33,720 bases of DNA from positions 1 through 33,720 of the forward strand of contig VGYZ01000035.1 of the NCBI GenBank assembly GCA_016872795.1. The letters are read 5' to 3'. Shown one piece after another: positions 15,731 through 23,898 of the stretch (positions are counted from its first letter, which is position 1; the number at the start of each line of letters is the position of its first letter). The DNA is from Planctomycetota bacterium (GTDB lineage: Bacteria; Planctomycetota; UBA1135; GCA-002686595). The notes beneath the pieces were generated by a model. That model did no database searches and had not been told where the DNA came from. It worked only from the letters and a program-made list of their open reading frames with translations. Made by a program: the position numbers and the translations under genes.

Positions 15731-16671
15731 GGCGCTTGGAGTTCAGCCGCGGGCGGCGGCTCGAAGCCACGCGTCCAGCGGGCACAGAATCCGCACGGCA
15801 GATAGCGCCGCGCGTGGCCCGCGCGCTCGCGTTCGGGCAACGCGAGCTCGCCGGCTGCGATCGCACCCGACCCGAGCATTGCGAGCAGGTTGTGGAAGGA
15901 GAGCGGCGAGAAGCCGATCGCGTAGGTCGAGAGCACGAAGAACGCGCGCTCGTCGAGCACATCGCGCAGCGCCTCGACGAGCGCCGCCATGTGGTCCTCG
16001 AACTGCCAGGTCTCGCCCTTCGGCCCGCGCCCGAAGTGCGGCGGATCGACGAGCACGGCGTGGTAGCGCGAGCCGCGGCGCACCTCGCGGCGCGCGAAGG
16101 CGAGCGCGTCGTCGAGCAGCACGCGCAGCGCGTTCTCCTTCAGCCCCGAGGCGGCTGCGTTCTCCTTCAGCCACGCGAGCGAGGTCTTCGAGGCATCGAC
16201 ATGCGTGACTTCGTAGCCCGCCTGCACGGCCACGATGCTCGCGACGCCCGTGTAGCCGAACAGGTTGAGCAGCCGCGGCCGCTCGACGCCGAGGCGCTCG
16301 CGCGCGGCGACGACGAACTCCCAGTTCGACGCCTGCTCGGGAAACAGGCCCACATGCTTGAAGGGCGTGGGCTGCACGCTGGCGGTCGCGCCGCGCCAGC
16401 GAATCGGCCAGCGCGGATCCTCGCGCCGCAGCGCCGCACTCGCGCGCGGCCCCGCGATCCAGCGCCCGCGCTTCCCGCCGCTCTCGGGATCGCGCTCGAA
16501 GGCCAAGTCGGCGCCCTCCCACTCGAGCGCCTCCGCGCGCGGGGTCCAGAGCGCCTGCGGATCGGGGCGCCGCAGCACATGCGGCCCGAAGCGCTCGAGC
16601 TTCTCGCCTCCGCCGGAGTCCAAGAGCTCGTAGTCCTCGAAGGCGGGTTGGACGAAAAGGCGCGGCTTCAC
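15727..16671 (-). CDS. Class I SAM-dependent methyltransferase, RlmI-like short form
   Basis: The 314-residue protein contains an N-terminal beta-rich domain, then a Rossmann methyltransferase fold: motif I LLNLFGYTGVASIVAVQAG, THVDASKTSLAWLKENA (SAM ribose acid) and motif IV DPPHFGRGPKGETWQFE. This places it near COG1092 (23S rRNA m5C1962 methyltransferase RlmI). It lacks the PUA domain, and the position where RlmI has its cysteine-bearing SCS motif reads LSTYAIGFSPLSF. The modified atom may therefore differ and the rRNA role is uncertain. The GTG start at 16671 was chosen because the family begins at KPRLFVQPAF and no Met is nearer. It is coupled to the downstream pseudouridine synthase and diverges from mqnA across 69 bases. 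Confidence 0.8.
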   Translation of the reverse strand: MKPRLFVQPAFEDYELLDSGGGEKLERFGPHVLRRPDPQALWTPRAEALEWEGADLAFERDPESGGKRGRWIAGPRASAALRREDPRWPIRWRGATASVQPTPFKHVGLFPEQASNWEFVVAARERLGVERPRLLNLFGYTGVASIVAVQAGYEVTHVDASKTSLAWLKENAAASGLKENALRVLLDDALAFARREVRRGSRYHAVLVDPPHFGRGPKGETWQFEDHMAALVEALRDVLDERAFFVLSTYAIGFSPLSFHNLLAMLGSGAIAAGELALPERERAGHARRYLPCGFCARWTRGFEPPPAAELQAP

Positions 16672-16740
16672 GGCGTGGGAGAGTGTCCGCGAGCCGGTGG
16701 GGCATTGTCCACGCCCAAGCGAGGGCCTAGTGTGCCCGCG

Positions 16741-17565
16741 ATGCGCCTGCGCGTTGGAACGGTCCCCTATCTGGTCGCCCGCCCGCTCAACCTCGGGCTG
16801 GAGGCGGAGCCCGACCTCGAAGTCTCGCGCGAGGTTCCCGCGCGTCTGGTCGAGCGCCTGCGGAAGGGCACACTCGATGTCGCGCTCGTCAGCTCGATCG
16901 AGCTGTTCCGCCGCGAGGGCTACAGCTACCTCGCCGGATCGGCCATCGCCGGGCGTGGCTATGTGGCCAGCGTGCAGGTGTTCCTGCGCCGGCCCGTCGG
17001 GGCGCTGGGCCGCGTGACCCTCGACCCGGCGAGCCGCACCTCGCAGGCGCTCGCGCAGGTCGTGCTCGCCCGACGCGAAGCGGGGATCGAGTTCCGCGAG
17101 GCGCCGCCGGGACGCGATCCGCGCCGCGAAGCCGAGGAGACCGACGCTGGAGGCTGGCTGCGCATCGGCGACAAGGCACTGGTCGAGGCGCTCTCGCCCG
17201 ACGCGCCGCCGTGCTTCAACCCGAGCGAGGCGTGGGCGGCGGACACCGGCCTGCCGTTCGTGTTCGCGCTGTGGATCGTGCGTCCCGGCGTGCAACTCAC
17301 CTCTGAGCGCTTGGCCGCCTTCGCGCGCGCGCGCGAGCACGGCCGCGCGGCCATCGATCACCTCGCCATGGAAGCGGCCCGCGACTGGGCGCTGCCGCTC
17401 GAGCCCTGCCGCCGCTACCTCGCCGAGGAGTGCCTCTACGACCCCGGCACCGCGCTCGAGCCCGCACTGCTGCGTTTCCGCGATGAATCCGCACGCCTCG
17501 GCCTGTGCCGCAGCGACCTGCGTCCGCAGGCGTTGGCCTTGGAGGGCGGCCCATGCCGCCGCTGA
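16741..17565 (+). CDS. mqnA: Chorismate dehydratase (futalosine pathway)
   Basis: MqnA dehydrates chorismate to 3-[(1-carboxyvinyl)oxy]benzoate, the entry step of futalosine-route menaquinone synthesis. The 274-residue protein has the periplasmic-binding-protein-like fold seen in the family: RLRVGTVPYLVARPLNLGL at the start, LRKGTLDVALVSSIELFR, SVQVFLRRPVGALGRVTLD with SRTSQALAQVVL, then GDKAL and WAADTGLPFVFALWIVRPG. It has no signal peptide. The ATG at 16741 gives the family's usual N terminus. It overlaps the following zinc-ribbon gene by 13 bases, and its partners mqnC and mqnE lie 5 kb upstream on the same strand. Confidence 0.9.
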   Translation: MRLRVGTVPYLVARPLNLGLEAEPDLEVSREVPARLVERLRKGTLDVALVSSIELFRREGYSYLAGSAIAGRGYVASVQVFLRRPVGALGRVTLDPASRTSQALAQVVLARREAGIEFREAPPGRDPRREAEETDAGGWLRIGDKALVEALSPDAPPCFNPSEAWAADTGLPFVFALWIVRPGVQLTSERLAAFARAREHGRAAIDHLAMEAARDWALPLEPCRRYLAEECLYDPGTALEPALLRFRDESARLGLCRSDLRPQALALEGGPCRR

Positions 17566-17747
17566 TCGAAGAACAGCACTGCCCGCACTGCGCTGCGGCG
17601 CTGCCCGAGCCCAAGCCGCGCGTCTGCCCCGCCTGCGGCGGCTCCCTCCAGCAGCGCTACCTGCGCCTGGGCTGCCTCTCGAGCGCCCCCAAGCTTGTGG
17701 CCCTCGGCTGGCTGCTGCACGAGGCGCTGACGCGCCTCGCGGGCTAG
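17553..17747 (+). CDS. Small zinc-ribbon protein
   Basis: The 64-residue protein contains two CxxC pairs, CPHC at about residues 9-12 and CPAC at about 27-30, spaced as in a zinc ribbon, followed by a short helical tail (KLVALGWLLHEALTRLAG). It starts inside the end of mqnA and has the strong ribosome site GGAGGGCGG just before its ATG, which supports real translation and coupling to mqnA. Its function is unknown. Confidence 0.65.
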   Translation: MPPLIEEQHCPHCAAALPEPKPRVCPACGGSLQQRYLRLGCLSSAPKLVALGWLLHEALTRLAG

Positions 17748-17772
17748 CCGCGCAGACGCCCTCGGGCCGCGC

Positions 17773-19707
17773 TCACTTCGCTTCCGGCTTGGCGTCGAGC
17801 GTCGCGATCCACTCGCGGTAGCCCGGCAGGCTGATGTTGGCGAGCTCGGCGCGCGCCGCATCGCTCTTCGCCTTGTCGCCCAGCCGCAGCCACAGGCCCG
17901 GCGAGAGCAGGGACAGCACGCCTTGGGGATCGGGCTCCTGCTCGATCATCCAGGCGAGCTCCGCCTTGGCCGCGTCGGCCTGATTGGAGCCAAAGCGCAG
18001 GGCGAACAGGATGCCCGCGGCCGCGACCACCTTGGAGCCGCCGCAGGCCGGGTTGCACCGGGCCGACTCGAGGCAGCCGTCGAGCAGCTCCTTCTCGTCG
18101 GACAGGCTCTCGCGCGAGCCCAGCCCGATCGCGGGCACGCACAGCATCAGCAGGTTGCCCAAGCCCACGAGGTGTGCGCCCTGCCCGCTAGCGCTCGGGC
18201 GCGCGAAGGACGCGAGCGCGCCGGGAGCGCTGCGCGCCACGCCCTGCTGCGCGAGCCAGCCGAGCAGCTCGTCCTCGAGTCCGAGGGCCTGCTCTTCGAG
18301 CTTGGCGACGCCGCCACGGCGGATGCGGTGCACTTCCTTGCCGCTCGCGCCCTCGGCGATCACGAGCTCGACCTTGAAGCCCTGAGCCTCGCGGGCGAGC
18401 ACGCCCTGCACCACGAAGCTCGGCCGCGACTCGACCGGACGGCCCTTCACGAGCGCCTCCGTCGGCCACATCTGCCCCGTCACGACGAAGGCGCCGCCGG
18501 GCAGCAGCGGCACGACCATGTCCGAGCGCGCACCCGTGCGCAGGTGCACCGACTCCGAGAGGTACAGCGGCAGTGCGCGCGCCATGCGCGCCAAGTCCTC
18601 GTCGACGCGCGGCTGCGCCTTGGGATCCTGGGCCTTCGCGAACGCCTCGTCGGCGAACCCGACGAATGTGATCAGAGGCGACTGCGCGTCTTTTTGGGGT
18701 CCGAGCCAAGGGGCGCCGAGGCCCTGCATCCACAGCGGGCCCTGCACCATGAACAGCCGGATCTCGACCTGCTGTTGCTGCTGTTGCGGACGTGCGCTGG
18801 CGCCACCGGCCGACGCGGGCGCGAGCGTGGGCGCCGGCAAGCCGAGCTGCGCGGCGAAGGCGCCGAGCGCCTGCGCGAGCGGCGGCAGGTTCAAGGCCGC
18901 GAGGCGGCCGAACAGGGCCTTGGCCTCCTCGGTGCGCTTCAGTTCGATCAGCGCTCGCAGCAGGTTGCAGCCCGTCTCGGGCCGCTGGCGCCGCTCGTCG
19001 TAGACCGCGCCCACGAGCTCGACCAGCTCGGTGAGCGCCCCGGCCTTGCCGAGCTCCGCGCTGATCGCCATGAGCGCATTGGAGTCCTGAGCGACGCCGG
19101 TGATCGAGCGGCGCAGGAGCTCGACCGCCGCGCTCGTCTGCCGGCCGCGCAGCCGCTGCTGCGCGAGCCAGCTCGCCGCGCGCCAGTTGGCCGGAGCGGC
19201 CGACAGGTCGCCCAGAAACTCGAGCACCGCGGCCTCTCCGCCGGCCTGCTGCATCAGCTGGCAGGACCAGCTGAGCGCCATCTCCTGATTGGCGTCGAGC
19301 TCGAGGGCGCGCGAGAGCAGCGTCTGGGCGCCGTCCTCGTCGCCGCGCGCCTGCCGCATGCGCGCCAGGTTGACCGCGCACACGGCGCTCTCGCCGTTGC
19401 GCTCGATCGACGCGCGCAGGGTCGTCTCGGCCACATCGTGCTGGCCGCACTGGAACTGGGCCGCCGAGAGCAGCACGCGGCCGCGCTCGCGCCCCGCATC
19501 GAGCTCGTCGAGCCGCGCCGCCGCCGCGAGCACCGACTGGTGCAGGCCGTTCTCGAGCCCGAACACCACCTGCTGGTAGAGCTGCTCGGGCTGGTTCCAC
19601 GAGGCCTCGAGCAGCTTGGGCAGCACCTTCTCGGTGAACTCCGCGCGCGGGATCTCGCGCGGCTGGCCCTGCTGGTCGTACACCGTGATCGTTTCCTTGG
19701 CGGCCAT
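17773..19707 (-). CDS. TPR-repeat protein with C-terminal domain of unknown function
   Basis: The 644-residue cytoplasmic protein (no signal peptide) begins MAAKETITVYDQQGQPREIP. Residues about 45-290 are tetratricopeptide-like helical repeats (CAVNLARMRQARGDEDGAQTLLSRALELDA). A Gln run at about 305-311 is followed by a domain (about 315-460) around MARALPLYLSESVHLRTGA, FVVTGQMWP and VVQGVLAREAQGFKVEL. Its alternation of weak binding-site-like and GKEVH elements recalls TolB-N/FlgO-type modules; this is only a resemblance. The C-terminal part (about 500-644) is helical again. AAGGA about ten bases before the ATG supports the start. It diverges from the topoisomerase VI operon across 144 bases. 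Confidence 0.7.
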   Translation of the reverse strand: MAAKETITVYDQQGQPREIPRAEFTEKVLPKLLEASWNQPEQLYQQVVFGLENGLHQSVLAAAARLDELDAGRERGRVLLSAAQFQCGQHDVAETTLRASIERNGESAVCAVNLARMRQARGDEDGAQTLLSRALELDANQEMALSWSCQLMQQAGGEAAVLEFLGDLSAAPANWRAASWLAQQRLRGRQTSAAVELLRRSITGVAQDSNALMAISAELGKAGALTELVELVGAVYDERRQRPETGCNLLRALIELKRTEEAKALFGRLAALNLPPLAQALGAFAAQLGLPAPTLAPASAGGASARPQQQQQQVEIRLFMVQGPLWMQGLGAPWLGPQKDAQSPLITFVGFADEAFAKAQDPKAQPRVDEDLARMARALPLYLSESVHLRTGARSDMVVPLLPGGAFVVTGQMWPTEALVKGRPVESRPSFVVQGVLAREAQGFKVELVIAEGASGKEVHRIRRGGVAKLEEQALGLEDELLGWLAQQGVARSAPGALASFARPSASGQGAHLVGLGNLLMLCVPAIGLGSRESLSDEKELLDGCLESARCNPACGGSKVVAAAGILFALRFGSNQADAAKAELAWMIEQEPDPQGVLSLLSPGLWLRLGDKAKSDAARAELANISLPGYREWIATLDAKPEAK

Positions 19708-19851
19708 GCTCGATAGTCCTTGTTGCGGGGCGGAGATTCTCGCCCGCGGAGGGCTCGGAAGAAAGGGGCGAGGCACGGCGCGCCGTTGAATCGCCCGGCG
19801 GTTTCGGTATCTAGACCTTGTCCACTGGAGCTTCGTGCGAGGGGCGCTTTC

Positions 19852-21597
19852 GTGAACGACAAGGGTGCAGCAGGATTGTTCGACAAGATGGAAACCAAGG
19901 TCGAGACCGCGGCCGAGAAGCCGGTCGCAGCCAAGGTCGAGAAGGCCGAGCCGGCGGAAGCCGGACGCCGCAAGACGGCGCAGGAGCTCGCCGAGCGCCA
20001 GCGCGAGATCTCGGTCTCCGAGTTCTTCACCAAGAACCGCCATCTGCTCGGCTTCGACTCGCCGCTGAAAGCACTGCTCACGGCCGTCAAGGAGGCCGTC
20101 GACAACTCGCTCGACGCCTGCGAGGAAGCCGGCATCCTGCCCGAGGTCGTGGTCGAGATCACGCCCACCGGAGAGGACCGCTTCCGCGTCGCGGTCGAGG
20201 ACAACGGTCCCGGCATCGTGAAGGAGCAGATCCCGAAGGTGTTCGGCAAGCTCTTGTACGGCTCGAAGTTCCACAAGCTGAGCCAGACGCGCGGCCAGCA
20301 GGGCATCGGCATCTCGGCCGCCGTGATGTACGGACAGCTCACCACGGGCAAGTCGTCGCGCATCGTCTCGCGCACAGGCAAGCGCCATCCCGCCTACGAG
20401 CTGCAGCTCTCGATCGACACCGCGCGCAACAAGGCCGACCTGCACGACGAGACGACGCTCGCCGACTGGCATCGCGAGCACGGCACGCGCGTCGAGATCG
20501 AGATGGAGGCCCGCTACCAAAAGGGCCTGCGTTCGGTCGACATGTACCTGAAGCAGACCGCGATCGCGAACCCGCATGTGCGGCTCACATATGTCGATCC
20601 GGGTGGCGAGCGCATCGTCTACGAGCGCGGCACCAAGCAGCTCCCGCCGGAGGCGGTCGAGATCAAGCCGCACCCGCACGGTGTCGAGCTCGGCGTGCTG
20701 ATCCTGATGCTGAAGGAGACCAACGCGCGCACGCTCTCGGGCTTCCTGCAGGAGGAGTTCGTGCGCGTCGGCCCGAAAGTGGCCGAAGAAATCTGCGACG
20801 GGGCGAAAGTCTCCGAGAAGGCCTATCCCACCCGCATCGCGCGCGAGGAGGCCGCCGCGCTGCACGCCGCGATCCAGAAGACGAGGATCAGCGCGCCGCC
20901 GACGAACTGCATCTCGCCCATCGGCGAGGAGCTCGTGCTGCAGGGCCTGAAGAAGGAGATCGAGGCCGACTTCTACTCCGCGGTCTCGCGCCCGCCCGCG
21001 GTCTACCGCGGCAACCCGTTCGTGATCGAGGTCGGCATCGCCTACGGCAAGCCCGGCGGCGTCGGCCTCGAAGTCACAGACGAAGGCCGGATCCAGAAGC
21101 GCAAGTCCGTGGTCGTGAGCGAGGAGCTCGTCGGCAGCGCGGACGAGCCGATCCGCGTGCTGCGCTTCGCCAACCGCGTGCCGCTCCTGCACCAGCAGTC
21201 GGCCTGCGCGGTCACGAAGGCCGTGATCCAGACCAACTGGCGTTCCTACGGCCTGCAGCAACCCAAGGGCGCGCTGCCCGTGGGCCCCGCCGCCGTGCTC
21301 GTGCACATCGCGAGCGTCTGGGTGCCCTTCACCTCGGAGTCCAAGGAAGCGCTCGCCGCCTACGAGGAGATCCTGAAGGAGATCAAGCTCGGCCTGCAGG
21401 ATTGCGGCCGCAAGATGGGCACCTACATCAAGAAGGGCCAGCGCCTGCGCTCGGAGTTCGACAAGCGCTCCTACATCGAGAAGTACATCCCCCACATCGG
21501 CCTCGCCCTGCAGGAGATCCTCGATCTCTCGGACAAGGAGCGCGACGGCACCGTCGGCACGCTCGACGACTGCCTGCAGAGGAGCCGCAAGTTCTAG
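19852..21597 (+). CDS. top6B: DNA topoisomerase VI subunit B (GHKL ATPase)
   Basis: With subunit A this forms the type IIB topoisomerase that passes one duplex through another with ATP. The 581-residue protein has a Lys/Glu/Ala-rich N-terminal extension (about 1-50), then the GHKL ATPase: DNSLDAC with the magnesium-binding Asn at about 85, VEDNGPGI (about 117-122) and [15 protein letters not shown] (about 148-162). An H2TH-like region and transducer domain follow to the C terminus ([21 protein letters not shown]). GTG 19852 was chosen because GAGGGG lies 7 bases upstream; ATG 19888 is the alternative and would remove 12 residues. A weak promoter-like pair, TTGAAT and TATCTA, is visible at 19786-19813. 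It is followed after 51 bases by subunit A. This enzyme is typical of archaea and plants and sporadic in bacteria. Confidence 0.93.
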   Translation: MNDKGAAGLFDKMETKVETAAEKPVAAKVEKAEPAEAGRRKTAQELAERQREISVSEFFTKNRHLLGFDSPLKALLTAVKEAVDNSLDACEEAGILPEVVVEITPTGEDRFRVAVEDNGPGIVKEQIPKVFGKLLYGSKFHKLSQTRGQQGIGISAAVMYGQLTTGKSSRIVSRTGKRHPAYELQLSIDTARNKADLHDETTLADWHREHGTRVEIEMEARYQKGLRSVDMYLKQTAIANPHVRLTYVDPGGERIVYERGTKQLPPEAVEIKPHPHGVELGVLILMLKETNARTLSGFLQEEFVRVGPKVAEEICDGAKVSEKAYPTRIAREEAAALHAAIQKTRISAPPTNCISPIGEELVLQGLKKEIEADFYSAVSRPPAVYRGNPFVIEVGIAYGKPGGVGLEVTDEGRIQKRKSVVVSEELVGSADEPIRVLRFANRVPLLHQQSACAVTKAVIQTNWRSYGLQQPKGALPVGPAAVLVHIASVWVPFTSESKEALAAYEEILKEIKLGLQDCGRKMGTYIKKGQRLRSEFDKRSYIEKYIPHIGLALQEILDLSDKERDGTVGTLDDCLQRSRKF

Positions 21598-21648
21598 CCC
21601 CGCGCCGCCCGCACGCCACCCGCACGAACCCGAGGGACCGATCTCGCC

Positions 21649-22812
21649 ATGGCCGACGAAAACAAGCCGAAGAAGAAGAGCTCCGCGCGCGCGCCGCGCG
21701 AGCTCGATGCGCTCGACAAGAAGACCCTCAAGCTGATCCTCGAGACCGCCGAGCGCGTGCGCAACTCGATCGACAAGCGCGTGCTGCCCGAGCTGCGCTT
21801 CCCCGAGCGCAGCCTCGGCAATGTCAAGTACGACACCAAGATCGGCTACTTCGAGCTCGGCAAGATCCGCAAGGCGCGCGCGCTGACGGTCAACACCGTC
21901 AAGACCTTCGCGCAGACCCTGCGGCTGATGGCGATCAGCAAGGAGATGGTCGAGAACAACGACTTCGCCACCAAGCGTGAGGCGTACTATGTCTCGAAGA
22001 ACTGGGGCGAGGCCAAGTTCAACGACCAGCCCGAGTCCGACACGGTGCTCGACGACATCGAGGCGCTCGCCTCCCTCGACGGGCTCGCGCGCGAGCAGCT
22101 GCGCTACTACCCCGAGGAGCACGGCGGCTCGGTCGCCGGCAACCTGACCGTGGTCGACATCGACAGCGAGACCGGCAAGCCGATCGAGATCGACTGCACC
22201 AACTTCGGCTCGGGCTCCTACTCGATCCCCCACTCGGTCGAGCACCTGAAGTTCGAGACCAAGGCGAAGTTCATCCTCGCCATCGAGACCGGCGGCATGT
22301 TCCAGCGCCTGAACAACCACAAGTTCTGGAAGACCGAGAACTGCATCCTGGTCGAGACCTCCGGCGTGCCCACGCGCGCCACGCGCCGCTTCGTGCGGCG
22401 GCTCGCCGACGACAAGAAGATCCCCGTCTACGCCTTCGTCGACTGCGACCCCTACGGCATCGCCAACATCTACCGCACCCTGAAAGTGGGTTCCGGCAAC
22501 GCGGCGCACATCAACCGCTTCTTCTGCGTGCCGCAGGCGCAGTTCCTCGGCGTCACGCCCCAGGACATCATCGACTTCAAGCTGCAGGACGCGACCCACA
22601 AGCTGCAGGAGGTCGACATCAAGCGCGCCAAGGACGCGCTCAAGAACGACCCCTTCTTCATGGCCCACAAGCCGTGGATCAAGGCCATCGAGCAGCTGCT
22701 CAAGATGGGCGTGCGCGCCGAGCAGCAGGCGCTGGCCAAGTGGGGACTCAACTTCGTGATCGAGGAGTACCTCCCGCGCAAGCTCGAGAACCGCAAGGCC
22801 TTCCTGCCCTGA
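21649..22812 (+). CDS. top6A: DNA topoisomerase VI subunit A (Spo11-type cleavage subunit)
   Basis: This subunit cuts both DNA strands through a tyrosine. In 387 residues all catalytic elements are present: a Lys-rich start, the winged-helix motif TKREAYYVSKNWG with the likely nucleophile Tyr114 (second Tyr of the pair), and a Toprim domain with Glu213 in FILAIETGGMFQRL and Asp265/Asp267 in FVDCDPYGIAN. The closing region EQQALAKWGLNFVIEEYLP matches the family end. Length is normal for archaeal subunit A. It is transcribed behind top6B and is followed 8 bases later by a small membrane protein. Intact motifs in both subunits argue for a working enzyme. Confidence 0.94.
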   Translation: MADENKPKKKSSARAPRELDALDKKTLKLILETAERVRNSIDKRVLPELRFPERSLGNVKYDTKIGYFELGKIRKARALTVNTVKTFAQTLRLMAISKEMVENNDFATKREAYYVSKNWGEAKFNDQPESDTVLDDIEALASLDGLAREQLRYYPEEHGGSVAGNLTVVDIDSETGKPIEIDCTNFGSGSYSIPHSVEHLKFETKAKFILAIETGGMFQRLNNHKFWKTENCILVETSGVPTRATRRFVRRLADDKKIPVYAFVDCDPYGIANIYRTLKVGSGNAAHINRFFCVPQAQFLGVTPQDIIDFKLQDATHKLQEVDIKRAKDALKNDPFFMAHKPWIKAIEQLLKMGVRAEQQALAKWGLNFVIEEYLPRKLENRKAFLP

Positions 22813-22820
22813 GGAAGCGC

Positions 22821-23144
22821 ATGAGCGAGCTTCCCACACCGGCCTCACCCACGCCGCAACTCCGAGCGGGTGGCGGGCTCTCGCGTGCGCGCAAGCTCGC
22901 GGCGCTCGCGATCGCACTCGCATCGGACGCCCTCGGCGTCGGCGCCGAAATCGCGCCGCCGGTCCAATGGACCCTCGATGTCGCCACGGCCCTCGCGCTC
23001 TTCGCCGTACTCGGCTTTCGTCCCGTGCTGTTGCCCGTCCTCGTGGTCGAGTGCATCCCGATGCTCGGCGCCTTCCCCACTTGGTCCATCGCAGTGGGCG
23101 CGCTGCTTGCGACCTCGAGCTCCCAGCCGCCCCCCAACGCTTGA
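22821..23144 (+). CDS. Small two-helix membrane protein downstream of topoisomerase VI
   Basis: The 107-residue protein has a Pro-rich start and two to three hydrophobic stretches (ARKLAALAIALASDALGVG, TLDVATALALFAVLGFRPV, LPVLVVECIPMLGAFP), so it should be a small inner-membrane protein. GAGGAA lies just upstream of its ATG, and only 8 bases separate it from the top6A stop, indicating co-transcription. I do not recognise the family. A link to topoisomerase VI is positional only. Confidence 0.55.
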   Translation: MSELPTPASPTPQLRAGGGLSRARKLAALAIALASDALGVGAEIAPPVQWTLDVATALALFAVLGFRPVLLPVLVVECIPMLGAFPTWSIAVGALLATSSSQPPPNA

Positions 23145-23203
23145 GCCGCGAGCGCGCGGAAACAAGCGCCGGCGCGCCCTACACCACGCGCCCACACAAG
23201 CCA

Positions 23204-23242
23204 GAGCCCCCGGGGATTCCGCGAGGAATCGCCCGGGGGCTC
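23204..23242. terminator. Long bidirectional terminator between the topoisomerase VI operon and the HU gene
   Basis: GAGCCCCCGGGGATTCC and GGAATCGCCCGGGGGCTC form a stem of about 17 bp with one bulged base and a GCGA loop. It lies between two convergent units, so it probably stops transcription from both sides. Neither flank has a T-run of note. Confidence 0.7.
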
Positions 23243-23297
23243 CTTGGCTTCGCAGCCCGCGCAGGTCACCCCGCGCGAAGCCGTCGGCCGACGCGCA

Positions 23298-23651
23298 TCA
23301 GACCATCGTCTTGAGGTTCTTCATCGCGCGGACCTTGACCACATTGCGGGCCGGCTTGGCCTTGAACATGGTCTCTTGGCCGGTGAAGGGGTTGATGCCC
23401 TTGCGCGCCTTGGTGGCCGGCTTGCGGACGACGGTGACCTTCATCAGGCCGGGAACCTGAGTGACGCCCGGGCCCTTCTTGCCGAGGTCGGCAGCGAGCA
23501 GCTCGGAGAACGCGTTGAAAACCGCAACGACCTGCTTGCGGGACATCATCGAGGCGCCGGCGACGGCGTTGTAGATCTCGCCCTTGGTGCGGATCTTGTT
23601 GGCCGGGGTGATCTTGACCGGCTTGGCGGTGTTGGTGTTCTTGGCAGCCAT
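23298..23651 (-). CDS. HU/IHF-family nucleoid DNA-binding protein
   Basis: The 117-residue protein has a Lys/Thr-rich extension of about 25 residues, then the HU fold: a helical part (TKGEIYNAVAGASMMSRKQV, AVFNAFSELLAADL), the saddle strands (LMKVTVVRKPATKARKGINP) and the arm and return GINPFTGQETMFKAKPARNVVKVR. The arm tip reads GINPFTGQ in place of the usual GRNPxTG, as in divergent HU proteins. AGGAG seven bases before the ATG is a strong ribosome site. HU bends and compacts DNA. Here it is a single-gene unit convergent with the topoisomerase VI operon, separated from it by a strong terminator. Confidence 0.9.
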   Translation of the reverse strand: MAAKNTNTAKPVKITPANKIRTKGEIYNAVAGASMMSRKQVVAVFNAFSELLAADLGKKGPGVTQVPGLMKVTVVRKPATKARKGINPFTGQETMFKAKPARNVVKVRAMKNLKTMV

Positions 23652-23749
23652 CAGAATCTCCTAGTTTTCCAGAGGTTTTTGGCCTGTGCGGCCGTGTGAC
23701 GCACCGTTTGTAGAGAATGGGAGCGGGCACTTCCAGAGGCTAGCGCACG

Positions 23750-23777
23750 AAAAAACACGAAAATCCCGAGGATTTCG
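23750..23777 (-). terminator. Intrinsic terminator for the leftward fbp/hydrolase transcript
   Basis: On the minus strand CGAAATCC and GGATTTTCG form a stem with a short loop, followed by TGTTTTTT, a standard rho-independent terminator with a U-tract. It lies about 120 bases after the hydrolase/NTF2-like gene and before the HU promoter region. Confidence 0.75.
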
Positions 23778-23898
23778 CCGCCCCGCCACGAGAGTCCTGT
23801 TTTCCCCGATGTTTTGTGGGCGCGAACGGGGTGCGCGGGCGGCGCGCCGCAGGCTCGAGCAGCGCCCGAGCGCGCGGATTCTTCGGCATTCCGCGCCT

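Noticed and set aside
18774..18795. CAG/CAA repeat encoding a Gln run in the TPR protein, considered as a microsatellite of interest
   Set aside because: It is short and mixed in codon, consistent with an ordinary linker.
17773..22923. A 1,716-codon open frame on the minus strand running through the TPR gene and antisense to both topoisomerase VI genes
   Set aside because: Only the part from 19707 down matches real protein character; the rest is the reverse complement of top6B and top6A, open because GC-rich codons rarely make stops in that frame.
23652..23749. HU promoter boxes
   Set aside because: The minus strand offers TACAAA as a -10, but no -35 of better than three matches at normal spacing, so no site was called.
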